A stretch of DNA of 64,000 bases from Lingula anatina (Eukaryota > Brachiopoda > Lingulata > Lingulida > Lingulidae). The position numbers and the translations under genes are program-made. Below are positions 1 through 12,152 of this stretch, in pieces. The stretch is taken from positions 519,497 through 583,496 of the forward strand of contig NW_019776079.1 of NCBI RefSeq assembly GCF_001039355.2. Reading direction: 5' to 3'. Position 1 is the stretch's first letter, and the number at the start of each line of letters is the position of its first letter. The notes beneath the pieces are model-generated. The model was not told where the DNA came from, did not search any database, and was given only the letters and a program-made list of their open reading frames with translations.

Positions 1-280
1 TTTTCCTTAAAATGTGTTTACAAGGTTGCATATATGCTGAAAAGTGAAAAAACAGCATAACTTCTACAATAATGGCCCGATCATGCTGATTTTCGAACTT
101 GACCTGCATTTTATGAATATTCATCAGCTCTGTAAATATAAAGCCAAAAAGTGAAACTGCCTTCCACTTATCGTGTTTACAAGGAAAGTGCACGGCGCCG
201 GCGACGGCATCGCCATCGGCGACGACAGACGCAGGTGATGGCAATATGTACAGACACATCTGTGTCTGTACATAAAAAGT
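1..280 (+). repeat. Repeat family B, 3' end with terminal hairpin
   Basis: The same family recurs at 32557-33050. Both copies share a segment around a motif of the type CATGCTGATTTTCGAACT, then a GAC-rich stretch (about 195-232 here), then a near-perfect 30-nt palindrome (245-274; arms TATGTACAGACACA and its complement around TC), then a short A-run. The hairpin next to one end suggests a Helitron-like or other rolling-circle element. The 5' end lies outside the window and no coding sequence is visible. Confidence 0.75.
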
Positions 281-1783
281 GGACTAACTTTGAATAATGG
301 AATGTAATCATTTTACATTGATAAATTGTTGCTTACCCAAGGAAATTCCATTTTTTGGCACCTTTCCTGTCAAAATGAAGAGTTACCAGCCCTTTTATTT
401 ATACATTAGCTCCTTTGTTACCAATTTTATGACAAATATGACCAGGGTTGAAAGTAGTAATTTTCTTTCTTTATTTTTGGACTCTACAATGTGTAATAAA
501 AAATTCAGATATGGTTACCTGTGTGCTGCTTTAAAAAATTACTTTTAACTTTTTAAAAGTTCTCTTTGCTTTATTATGCTTCATCATTTTAAATATATTT
601 CAGCAAAATGAATAATCCAAGAAAATAATCCACCAAAACTTTGTTATTCGTTTATTCATTTGTAAAACATTTCATCTCAAAGATTTCCAAGACACAAGCA
701 TTGAGATGTCTCCTTAATACAATTCATTTTAATGAATGAATGAATGAATTAAAATTCTTTTTCTGTTGACAACGCGGGCTCATCCAGTCGGTGTTCTGAC
801 TGATACTCTAAAATGCGATCTGACACACACCTTGAAAACGGATAGTGTGGTCCGGTATACCAGTTAATTCAGGATCCTTATGTGCCGAGTCTGGTAGTTG
901 GGTAGGCCTGCATAACAAGCTGTTTGACATTTGCCTAGTTTTTATCCCAACACTTGTTTCCACAATCCTTGCCTCAGGTCTTTAAGCTACCTAAAATCTG
1001 ATTGCTATCATACTTTGTCCAATTCCTAGTACCAACTGAACTGAATCTGCCTACGCTCTAATATCAAAAGGGCTTCTAGAAAAGTTTACAAAGAGTTAAT
1101 AAAGAGGCCCCTGTGGGATTTCACCCTTTCAAGCTGACTTCTTTTCCATAACTATCCCTCATCTACCTGCCCCTTAAACTTGGGTTAGCAGCATAGGAGA
1201 ATAATTGTGGGATTGTGTGCAATCCCTCAGCTGGGTATCTGGATAAGGAATAAGTCTGTGGTGATGCTTGACCTAATATTTACAGCTATCAATATATTAC
1301 GTTACACGGATAGGGATGTGCACTACTCAACACCTGGGATAAAATTGCCCCACTCCCAACTACAAAGGGTATGTCTAGCAAGGAACCCATTCCTCCTTAT
1401 CATCTCAATTCCCATTGTCCGAAGCTCTGGGTGCTTTACATGGTCCTACTTAAAAACTTTCTGTAATATGGTGATTTCTTTATTTCATTCAATAAAGTTT
1501 TGTATCAAAAATGATTTTGGTATGAGAATATGCCCTTATTTAGATTAAAATAATATATTTGTGGAGCTTCAATTTTATACTTCACTTGGTTATAAAAAAA
1601 AGAATTCTTTTGATGGTTTTTTCACAATGTTACGGTAAAAATAACTATCTTCTGATATTTTGAAATATAATATCTGCCATTTAAATCCGAGTTACCTCAC
1701 TATACCTACTTAGACTAAGAAGAAATGACAACCGGGCCTGGTTATTATTTGTATTATAATAATTTAAACATATCAGTTTCATT
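281..1783. other. Flank downstream of PIGO, no gene recognised
   Basis: No exon with splice signals or recognisable protein similarity was found. A minus-strand AATAAA (plus-strand TTTATT at 1479-1484) is a plausible polyadenylation signal for PIGO, giving a 3' UTR of about 300 bp. A short ATGA/AATG tandem repeat lies near 733-750. Open frames here, for example around 1207-1548, have no supporting features. Confidence 0.5.
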
Positions 1784-4700
1784 TTACTTAGTTTTCTCTA
1801 GTCTGTTCAACCATCCCCCTAGATGTGAGTGTACATGTTGCATCAGTCCCACAGACATGATAACCACCACATATATGGTAATAAATGAAACACTTTGGAA
1901 GATGAACCTCGGAGCAAATATTTTCCACACCATGAGATGCCTTCTTAATACTGCTGCAGCCAACATGGATCCAAGGAGCTAAAATTATGGAAAACATCAT
2001 ACATTTAATCAATTTTATCTCAATCTCACATGGGAATCCAATAATATGAATAGAAAATAAAATTAACAGTGCATTAGACTTCAATAATGCACAATAGTAA
2101 AATTACCATTTTCTTAATTTTTTATAAATTACGTTTCAACTATTCTTGGGGTTTCGGAATGGAAATCTGAGTAACAGAAATTCATAATGGTTATAGCTTC
2201 TATTACATTTTATAATTTAACATACCTAGGATTGAAAATGTTACCTAGCATACCTTCACTGCATGAAATAGCACATATCCCAGTCCCAGTTTGAAAACAC
2301 ACAGCTGAAACTGGACTGAATTTTCAATTAGCACCAGCTCTCCCTTATCTGCTCCTTCATTCCAATTATCACTGGATCCTTTCCTAATGCTGTACCTACT
2401 GGTACGGAACAATGGCCAACACAGTATTAATGGTAATGTCAGGGACACTAAAACCTCTGATGCAAATGTGTTGAGATGTATGAGCAAGCCTGGGAGTATG
2501 TGGCTTTCAAAGTCACCATGGAATCCAGTGAAAGCTGCTTCCCATTTGATAGTGGGCACTGTAGCCTGATGGCCTGTGGCAAAGAAATACTGAGATGACA
2601 TAAGGCCCCACAATACTATCACTGACCATGGAACATCCCAGCTGGTGTCTGAAATACATATATATACATATATTACCAGAAAGGTTAACAAATAAAAAAA
2701 CAGAAAATAAATTTAGATGAAACGCAATCTAAACTAAGAGATTCACAGCAAATATTGACACTATTCAACACAGGTCACTTTTTATGTTTTTATATATACA
2801 TTCATTTAAAGGGACTAATTGTAAGATTTTAAATACATCTTTTACTTAAAAGCATATAAATCACTTCTTCTTAAGGGTCAACTTGGTCCAGTAATATTTT
2901 TAAATCTTTTTATGATAGATAAATGCCATAAATAAATGTTACAAAAAATAAACTAATAAATCATCGTCTGACGAACCTTGCCACCTGGCAACATTCTTTA
3001 ACACAGTTTTGAATATCGCACAACTCAGAAGTCAGTGTTCGATTGGATGGTGGTCTTAAACAAATGACTTTAAATATTTCCCAGATTGTTACAGGGTTAT
3101 GGCTAGTGTCTTCATTATCCAGCTTAAAAGGTTTTTTTTATTTCAATCAAAGCAAAACTTACCTTTCATCCAGCATTTCCAACAAGTATACATTTCAAGC
3201 CCTATGAATATGTTACATAGTGCCAATGATAAACTTGCTGCTACACCATCTCCTAGCAGGAGGTACAATATCTCTGTCACTGCAGCAGTAAATATTATCA
3301 TAGCAGATGAATATACGGTGGCCAAGCCATACACAACTGGTAGTTCAACGTCATCTGAAGTTTCTGCACCATTGGTAGTTTTGTGCTCATTTTCTGACAG
3401 TTCATTCAATGAATCTTTCATTTGATTATACATCTGTGGAATTATATTGTTGGAAATTTTAGCAGTGGGTTCATAGTGGGACTCCATTGTTGCTTTTGGT
3501 AAAATATAAATGCTGAGGGGGTTCACAAAAACGGCTACAATTGTAATCAAATTGGCCACATAAACAATTCTTGGAAAGAGTCGAGTTACAGGCAGTGAAT
3601 CTAGTACTTGTGGTGGCAAAGCTTGTAATGCCCAGTATAATGCAATGAATAACATGCCTATTGGAATACAGTACTTTGTACTCAGCACCAAGAGAGACTT
3701 TCCATTTAGGTTTCCATAATGTTTAAGGAACCATCTCAGTCCTATGGAAGGTAAAATAATAGCAATAACAGAAAAGAAATATCTTGCATTTTTCAATGGT
3801 ATGCTGTCTGTAAAACTTGACAAAGGAAGTAAAAATGATGAGGTTTCACAGGTCCACTGTTCTTCTCTGCATGCCCTGAAGTTCATTGAAAGTCGTACAC
3901 AGAGGTTAAAAGTTAGTGCTAGATATAAAGGTTTCATCTTCCTATTTGTCAAAGTTCTAAAAATATCAAATTTTGCTCTCTTTTTTTCAGATATTTGTTT
4001 TGAAGGTTCAGTTCCACATTGTTGTGCATAAATAAAAGTACTTTGAATCCACAGTAATGACTGAAGTAGAAAGGATGACATACTATCCTCAAAAACCACA
4101 TAACTATTTGAAAAAAATCCACAGAAGTACATGAAAGTTATCAAAATTGCACATATTCCATGTATGGAAAAGTACCCAGATAAACTTGGTGTGCTGGACT
4201 GTTCACTTCCCCTCGCCATCATTAACTTGTAAATAATGAATCCAACAATCAAGATAATGCTGAATCCAAAGAACATTGTTCCTAGCATAATGGCAGTTTT
4301 GGCCTCCATTAGTGAGAACCAAAGGACAGCAACAAATGCTGAGCTCCATCCTGAAACAGCTGTGCTGGTCCAGAAAGCCACTTCAAATCTTTCCTGACTG
4401 TTTGTGTGGAATAGCTGGAATACAGTTATGCCAATGCTGAAGCATGTCAAGAATAAACCTAAAGACATTGATGTCGTGTCAAACTTGGCCCAAATACCTT
4501 GGCACATTCCTCTTACATTGGTGAGGTAAGATTTATAGTTTGTCTCCAGCTTTTCTAGCCTTGATAGTAGATCCTCGTGTTCTCCATTATGGTAAATGTT
4601 CATGATCAGTCTTTGTAATTCATTTTCTGACAAGCTAAATAATGTATTTAAATCTTTGTATTGGTGTTTGGGAAAATCTTCAGATATTAAAGAATATGCG

Positions 4701-6157
4701 TGAAGGTATTCTTTCACTTGATGTGCATTCAACCTTAGAGCTTTTATTTTGTGAAACACCTGCTTTACTTCTGATGTTCCTGCCTGAGCCCAGGGACCGT
4801 GGTCAAATAATTCTGGAATGATCATTCCTAAGTTGGAGAATGGTACTGGCACTCCAAGAAGCAAAGACATAGTAGGAACCAAGTCAATCTGTGAAACAGA
4901 TGGGGAATCTTCTAGCTGGAAAATGTAATCAAGATGCTAAAATACAGACATGGCAATTTTATAAAAATACATTTGTCACTTGCATTTCTCACACATATAT
5001 ATTTAATCAATGTTCTTAGAATTTTTTGTCAACTGCAAAACAAAACAAAAAATACATGAATATATTTTAAGAAAACTGAAAATCTCTGAGATAATTTCAT
5101 ACCTTTGGGGCCACAGTTTCTGTTAACTTTGATGGACTGTACACAAATAATGCTGCATCAACTTCATCTTTACTGTCTCCCCCATGATCACCTGTCCTAG
5201 TCATTCCATGGTCTCCAAGCACAAACAACACAGTGTCATTGTCCATGGTTTTTATCACAGATCTGAATTAAATTATGACAATGAGAATCCATCTGATAGT
5301 GAATCTAAGTTTTAAAATATCAAACTAAGAAGTTAAAGTTTTCAATTATACTGATCAGCCATAATGAAAGAACACATCATAAAAGCCCAAATCTACCTCA
5401 ATACATCATTCATCTGTGTAAGTTTCTCTCCCATTACTGGATGATATGGTCCAAAGCGGTGTCCACAGTGATCAACTCCAAGGAAATGGGCAATAAGCAT
5501 GTCCCACCCAGACTTCTTTAGCTCGGGAATCAAGTTCTTTATAATACCATTGTCCACAGTGTGCAGGTCTTTCACATTAAAAGAGGGAAAGGGGTAAGAT
5601 CTAATAAACCTATTGGGAAATAGACCTTCCCATGTATCATCTCCCATTTGGACAATTGATTTTTGTTGTCGTCTCAGCTGATCTATGATGTTGTCTTCAG
5701 TAATTTCAGAACTAGCAAAATTTGATCCAGCATCAACAAAAGTGGGAAGACTGCCTGTGGTCAAGCCTTTGAGTCTCTGTAAGGTTGTGGTTGGGGGATC
5801 TGCTATGAATCTGTACAGTCGTGATTTCTGAGGAGAATGAATTAGCTTCTCGTGGATGATTTTTAGCTTGTTTTCAAAAGGAAGTTCTTGGCCCTTAATT
5901 ATCGATGTATTATAATAAGCAAAATCAAACCTTAAAGCGTCTATAATTATGACAATTGCCTTCTGAAACCGCCTATGCATCCAACATCCTTCTTCCTCGT
6001 GATTATCCACCTTCATCGTGAAGTCTACATGGCAAGTGTTATTTTTCAGTACAACTGATCGCTTTAAAAGAAAGCCTTTGATGAATATTAATATTCCACC
6101 CGCATGTATTATTGAAATAAGGATGAACAATATCCACATTCTTGCTTTTAGTCCCAT
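1784..6157 (-). CDS. PIGO: GPI ethanolamine phosphate transferase 3 (PIG-O)
   Basis: PIG-O adds phosphoethanolamine to the third mannose of the GPI anchor in the ER membrane, the group that is later joined to protein. Five coding exons, all phase-consistent: 6157-5397, 5262-5103, 4915-3163, 2648-2254, 1978-1784, giving 1087 residues (human about 1089). The N-terminal membrane anchor is followed by a lumenal alkaline-phosphatase-fold domain with IIIDALRFDF (metal Asp), PTTTLQRLKGLTTGSLPTF (Thr nucleophile region), VDHCGHRFGP and GDHGMTRTGDHGG (metal ligands). The rest is a long multi-pass region ending in MLAAAVLRRHLMVWKIFAP, typical of the family. An upstream in-frame GTG is not used; the ATG at 6157 opens the signal-anchor. 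The gene is head to head with ENSA, 220 bp between start codons. All catalytic motifs are present, so it should be functional. Confidence 0.97.
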
Positions 6158-6377
6158 GGTCACAAGTTGATCTACTTCTTTACACTTTCATATCTTCAAA
6201 ATTTAAAAAGACCTCTCACGACAGCGACATGTTGGATTCACTGTGCCGAATGCTGAAAGTTATAAAATGCCATTGGTTAATATTCTACAGGAAGTACTTT
6301 GAGCAACTATCTGACGTCATTTCCATAGCTGCCATATTGAGTACGAAGTCTTGTGAAGTACGTTGATTAGAAGTAAA
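6158..6377. promoter_or_regulatory. Divergent PIGO/ENSA promoter with a full CRE
   Basis: Only 220 bp separate the two start codons, so both 5' UTRs and the promoters fit here. The palindromic cAMP response element TGACGTCA lies at 6312-6319. An inverted CCAAT box (ATTGG, 6272-6276) and an ETS-type ACAGGAAGT (6288-6296) lie just before it. No TATA box is obvious. These are motif matches only; factor binding is inferred. Confidence 0.6.
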
Positions 6378-8047
6378 ATGGAGCCGTCGGCTGAGGTTAG
6401 GAGCTCTACCGTATCCTCAGATTCTTCCCAAGAGGTAATTTAAGGAAGATTTAATGTGTACAGAGTTGGTTTTTAACAGTATAGTTTCGATTAGCTATTT
6501 AACAACTGGTTGGAACCAACCTGATGAATGCAAATTAGCGAGCTTCTTGTTCATCTGTTAGTGTGGAAAATTGTTTTGGTAAGACCTTATCGTAATCCAA
6601 TTTTTTGGCTCACAGTAACTTGTTTTATTTCGGTGTTTTTTTAGTTTTATGTTATAGAACCAGGGAATGCTTGCAGCATCAAAGATCGACCTCCTTTAAT
6701 TATAGTGCAGCTATTTTATTTGAAATAATTTTGCTGTCCTTTCTAACTCAGTGTGATCACAGTATTTATACCCATGGACTTTTAGCAATTTAAAGCAAGA
6801 TTTAAGCCCTTCTTAAATCAGTTGATGGGAAATAAAATGATTCATTAATTTTCACTGTTTGGCATTTGTTTGTCAATAACATAGATATTAAAGTAGATAT
6901 AAAAACCAACTCTGTTCATATGTGATAATGAGTAGAGAAAGTGACAAGTGTATTTGACCACATTCCCATACTGTCTAGCGGGATCGGTCCATCTCCAAGG
7001 GGATTCTCGCTTACTTGCAATCACTAAAGCGACCTTGATGTCTGGCTTGATGTCTTCTGAAGCTGTTAGGGAGTAATCAACTATCATTTATCATTTATTC
7101 TTGAATTTGTCAAAGGTAAACAAAATCCACACCCTGGAGCATTTCTGCATCAGTTGGGTTAAAAACAACAGCTTTGTTCTTGATAAAAAATATGGTGTTA
7201 ACTGCACCTTTGATGTATTTGTTTGGTCTTATTTTTAAGAGTGGACAGACACTGATGCAGATTGAAGAGGCTAAATTAAAAGCCAAATATCCAAACATGA
7301 AAGCAGGAAGAGGAGGGGCCTCAGCTCTGTTACAAAAAAGATTACACAAAGCGGTATGATTTTGTGTATGTGTGTGTGTCATTTTTATATACAGACAAAT
7401 GGTTTTTATTGGCCATGAAACTGAATCACTTACTAGTTTTTCAGTGTCCATGTTACCTGTAGTACATGATGTAAGAGATTAAGAGTGATTATGCTGTTTT
7501 AAAGCATTATGTAATAGTGCATCAAAATTGGCCAAAACATTTGGTGCACTCTTTTCTGAATGTCTGAACATTTTTCAGCTTTGCTGCCTTGTTTCCTGTG
7601 TGGTGTGTGTATTTTTGCCAGCTTTGCTGTCTAGTTGTACCTAACTAATTGGTTTGTCTAAAATAAATGTATTTTTCTTTAATTTAATGGTGCAGAAAAT
7701 GGGTGCTTTACCAATGAAATTATTTGTGATGGATTTTGATGAAACTTCATAATATTAAACAGTAAATTACCTTAGTGTTAAAAATATAGTGTAAAAAATA
7801 ATAAATTATAACAGTAATTGAATGTTTTATACATTTTAATTATTGTTTGCAGAAATACTTTGACTCTGGAGATTATAATATGGCCAAGGCCATAGTGAAT
7901 AAGAAGAAAGTCCTTGCCCCCCAACAAGCAGAGGAAACTAAACAGGCACTACTTCAGGAAGTTACTGGTGATGAGATTCCAACACCTGATTCTGTCCCAC
8001 ACAGGAAGTCATCCTTGGTGCAAAGTAAACTGGTATCAACATCATGA
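6378..8047 (+). CDS. ENSA: Endosulfine / ARPP-19 family PP2A-B55 inhibitor
   Basis: Once phosphorylated by Greatwall kinase, this small disordered protein inhibits PP2A-B55 and allows mitotic entry. Three exons: 6378-6434, 7240-7353, 7853-8047, all phase 0, giving 121 residues (the family is about 110-120). The core reads [10 protein letters not shown], then KRLHKA, then [13 protein letters not shown]; the Ser of FDSGDY is the Greatwall site and FDSGDY contacts B55. Near the C-terminus, RKSSLV is the conserved PKA site. The N-terminus (MEPSAEV...) is acidic and poorly conserved, as usual. Vertebrates have two paralogues, ENSA and ARPP19; an invertebrate single copy is ancestral to both, so the symbol is approximate. 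Confidence 0.96.
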
Positions 8048-9935
8048 GAAACAGCACTGAATATTTGGAACATTTGTCAATGCAGAGGCTGTGACAATAC
8101 ATTGCTGATTACAAATACACTGTCAACCTGTATGTTTGAAAGCTTGTGTCAGTAATAGAACAGCTTGCAGAGAACACCAATATAGATGGATGTGTTGTTA
8201 CATGGAAGACATAAAAGATGTTGACACATAACTGGTTTTTACATTTGTATGTTACTTTTTCTTTCTCATTCTGAACAGTACATATTGGAGATTATTTTGC
8301 ATTTTCAAATATGTGAATGTTTACAATTTACACAATCTTCTTTATTTGCTGCTTATTTAGCATTCTTCATGAATGACATTGTAAGTAGTGGTCACAGATG
8401 ATTACTTCACAGATGGTACTTCACAAAGGAAAGAATGTGTACCTTAGAATATAATTTTTGTTGCAATCCTTTAGATGCCAAAGTAGTTTCACCAATAATA
8501 TCATGTTGTATATCATCCATATGTGCCCTTGTATTAATGTTCTTCCTATGAGCAAGAAGTTAAATATCAACATATGAAAAAGTTCGGGCCTCATTTGCAA
8601 GGAAAAAAATCTTTAAAGGGCTGAGTGAATGTTTAGGTCACATTAAACTTCAAGTTGTTATTTTTTGTATTTTTTGAACCAAGGATGAACATTGTAAACA
8701 GTGTTTTAGGCATTCTATGATGGGTCTAATATTGTAACAATGAAGTAACAGGTCTGCAGACCACAAAATAGTAATGTTTCCCATTAAGACTAATGTAAAT
8801 GAAGGATGTAGATCAAAGGATAGTTAATGTTATAGCCAAAGTTACAAAATACAGTGCTGTTTTTAAAGTATTTTCATCCAAAATTGCTAGTTGTTGATAT
8901 GTCTCTTTATAAGGGACGTCATTTACCTGTTATGAGATCTTGTTCTAAGTTGCTGTAAGATACAGATATTAAGCAATAGATAAATTAGGAATGCATCTTG
9001 TCTATGAAAGAGGCTGGGCCAAATTTTCTAGAGACAAAGGCCCTTTTCACATCAAGCTATATACTTAATTGATCCAGTCTGGACTGGTCCACTTTGGGGG
9101 GGGGGGGGGTATTCACTTTCACAATTTCTTCATAAGTTTGCTTCCTGCTGTTAAGTGAAGGGGTGGGCAGGGGCTTTATTAGATGACCCTTTTACATATA
9201 AGACAGGCTATTTGTTATGTTACTTTATGGAAAAAGGTTCTTTCTTTTTTTTTTTCTTTTTGTTTCAATACCGCTTAGTAGAGGCTTTGGTACTGCTTGG
9301 CCGATTGCTGATTTTGTCAAAAAAGTCATAGCAATGTTAATAAATACATTTTCCTTGTAGATAAATTTAGAACCCAGGACTTCAGTCTAGAGTTCAATTT
9401 GATACAAGTATTGGGTACAATATATATATATATATTTTGTTGTTTTTGTCATAAAGAATATTCATTGCTGCTACTGGGTATGTCAAAATGCAATGAATGA
9501 CAGCAGCAGGTAGCCTTGAATTGACTGCAGGATACTGGATATAGTGTGTTTTTAGATATACCAGATGAAAGTTTGAAATACAGGTAAATTCCACCTTTAT
9601 TTCATTTACTGGGTGTGTTACTTGAAAATTGGCAAAAATGTTTTGTGATCTTTGTCTTGTGAAGAAATTATTTCAGTCGGAGCACATTGTAATTGCAAAT
9701 ATAAGTACACAAGTTTTGGGCAGGACTTGGATTAGGATTATGAACATACATGTGCAGTTAAGTAGTATTTATGTATTATTATATTTGGGTGTTTTGAAAT
9801 GAATGGAAACCTTGCACCAGACCAATGCTGTGTTGAGGTGGTATGGCTGAAATTGTTTCGGTTAATGAATTGTAAAAACTCATGTACAGTGTTTTGTACC
9901 CATAATAATAAACTTTGCTTATACTGAGTACTAAA
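8048..9935 (+). other. Long 3' UTR of ENSA
   Basis: Non-coding stretch after the ENSA stop with no new exon. AATAAA at 9907-9912 is the best polyadenylation signal, implying a 3' UTR near 1.9 kb; long 3' UTRs are usual in this family. It contains a run of 14 G (9096-9109), a CT/T-rich tract (about 9239-9265) and a short (TA)n near 9421-9435. The exact end is inferred. Confidence 0.5.
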
Positions 9936-10162
9936 ATTTCATTTTTATTTGAAATATTTAGAAAAAGTCAAGTTAAGTCAATTTATATCATTTAGAGGAA
10001 ATGCATAGTTGCAGTATTTGATTTTCACTTAATGAGAGGGCGAGAGATTTCTTAAATTTAATGGTGGCATGCCTTTGGGAATTGGGACAGATTGTTTAAA
10101 AAGGGAAGTTTTGAGACAAAAGTCTGGTATGAAACCTTTTGAAATACTTTGGCACCATACAT

Positions 10163-10168
10163 TTTATT
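10163..10168 (-). terminator. Polyadenylation signal for the 168-residue gene
   Basis: Plus-strand TTTATT reads AATAAA on the minus strand, 230 bp beyond the stop at 10398. It faces the ENSA signal at 9907-9912, so the two genes end tail to tail about 250 bp apart. Confidence 0.45.
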
Positions 10169-10397
10169 GTTACAGTAAGACTGTGTACATGAAATTTACA
10201 AAGAAATAGTCACACCTCAACTCCAATAGAAAGTTACCATCTTGGTTCACAGCAGTCCAGTAATGCAACAAGTGGCTTTATATAAACCATTAAAAATAAT
10301 TTCTGAAAAATATCAATTTTGATTTTTTTTTTTACATGAGGTTGGAATGTTAAGAGTTAAAAATTGGTCTTTTCAAGAAATCTATTGCACCACCCTG

Positions 10398-11911
10398 TCA
10401 TTCATATGAAAATCTGTCATTCCAAGGTTGTTTTCCACCTTGAGACTCCTGCTTTTTCACCTTTTGAGCAGTCTTTGAATGAGCTTTAACTCTGGCACTA
10501 TCTAATGACTTGGGTCTAGCTTGTTCCTGAAAATAAAAAAAAAAGCATTATCAAGCCAGGATATGTATAGTGAATACTAAATAATGCTACAAATAATGAC
10601 AATATGAAATAATTCTCAATTAATTGCAACAAAGTTCTGGATTAGTCTCAAGAAAAAAATAATCTTATATGCTTTGTTCATCATACACAATATTTAGTGA
10701 TGCATTTAACCAAGGAATTACATACTTCCTTAATTGAAAAATATATACTATATTCATTAATAGTGCTAAGGATATTGTCACCCTTTGCCCAAAACTCCTT
10801 ATTTACTCACTGCCTTACATACATTCTTTTGGGTAATATGTACATAAATCTTAAGTGATCAGTGACTATTAAGTGACATTTACTCATGTCATCTTCTGGG
10901 TGACATCATAATTGCGATTTTGGGGTAAAAACTGTAAAATCAGTTTCTCAAATTTTTCTTTTACCTGGGCATCCATGATCACCTTTTCAATGCCAATTTA
11001 ATGACACCATATAGTGCTCCAAAACCCTGCCAGCAATTTTTCTTTTAAGTCTTAGTTAAGATATAATTGCTGATAAAGCAAAATAATGCCTTTGTTTAAT
11101 GAAAATCTATAACCAGTGGTTCATAACTCCATAACAAAAATATTTAAACCAAAACGCTGAAAACGGGATTGTAGCTCATACTCTTGCGGTCCACTGTGCC
11201 AATTCTCATGATAAAATCTTGTTCAGGGATGAAGTTATGCCCCATACCTGCTATGTCACCTCAAAATAGGTGTTAAAAAGACTACTAAAGCTTTGAGTTG
11301 CCTATGCTTAAACATTGCAATGAAAAAAAAACATAAACAACAATATTTTATATATTCAAGAGTTTTTTCATTGTTTTAAATCAGCACAAAGATACATGCA
11401 TTATTGAATAATTAGATGAAGGAAAAAACTCGTTATCGGTGCCTGGATGGTAATAAAGGCTAACAATATTCTTAATGCACTGCTTCTTCTCAGCCAATAT
11501 TGGGCAAATTATGTCATTATGTCATATAATTACCCCCAACAGTTTGCTTGGGCTTGACCTTGAGCAGCTAGATCCCGATTTCGACACTCTCGTAACTGAG
11601 GTTCCATACAACTTTTTTGCAGAAGAAAGCTGACTTCTTTCAATCGGTGGTAAATTCCTCCTTTTCTGACTCTGTATCTCAGCTTCTTGCATTTCTTGTT
11701 CTTTTAATTTGGCTTTTAATATCTTATTAATTCGCTGTGCTTCTCCTAACAGGTTTTCAGTTTCTTCTTCAGTCAGATCTAGAGTCTCTAGGTCTTGCAG
11801 TAAGTCATCCATTGCTGGAATGTCGACTTTGTTGGTGTTCGTTGCCTGAATGCCTGCGCCGTCTGCCATATCCGTCGGTTTTGAATCTTGATCATCAATT
11901 TGCAAAGCCAT
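10398..11911 (-). CDS. Unrecognised 168-residue coiled-coil protein
   Basis: Two exons, 11911-11534 (126 codons) and 10526-10398 (42 codons plus stop), join in phase 0 through a GTAATT donor and a T-rich acceptor. The N-terminal third is acidic (MDDLLQDLETLDLTEEE). It is followed by a charged helix with coiled-coil character (NLLGEAQRINKILKAKLKEQ), a basic proline-containing stretch (QKRRNLPPIERSQL), a Ser-rich segment and a basic tail ending in KQPWNDRFSYE. No signal peptide or membrane segment is seen. The layout, an acidic helix plus a short aromatic C-terminal motif, resembles small ciliary or centrosomal adaptor proteins, but I do not recognise the family and assign no function. It is head to head with CACTIN, 241 bp between starts. 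Confidence 0.8.
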
Positions 11912-12152
11912 TGTTCGGTAAGTCAGATTGCTTTTTTAATCTTTACATCTGTTCTACTCGAATGTTCGTGGTTGTGACTTTATTACATGGTAAAGGCGTT
12001 GAAAGGGAACATCAGTCAGCGTCGTTGGTTACCCTTCTATAATTTTTTCCCACCGGAAATGTCCACAATGCATTGCGATTCGATCGAAAGAAAACTTCCG
12101 GCGTGCTCATCTCTTCAACGTTTTAGTTAGCCTGATCTTGTTTTGTTGTGAA
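11912..12152. promoter_or_regulatory. Divergent promoter, 168-residue gene / CACTIN
   Basis: A 241-bp gap between two start codons on opposite strands. It contains two ETS-type cores, ACCGGAA (12052-12058) and ACTTCCGG (12094-12101), and is locally richer in CpG than its surroundings. No TATA box is evident. Shared use by both genes is inferred from the geometry. Confidence 0.55.

Noticed and set aside
1207-1548. 113-codon plus-strand frame downstream of PIGO
   Set aside because: No recognisable motif and no splice context; length is compatible with chance in AT-rich DNA.
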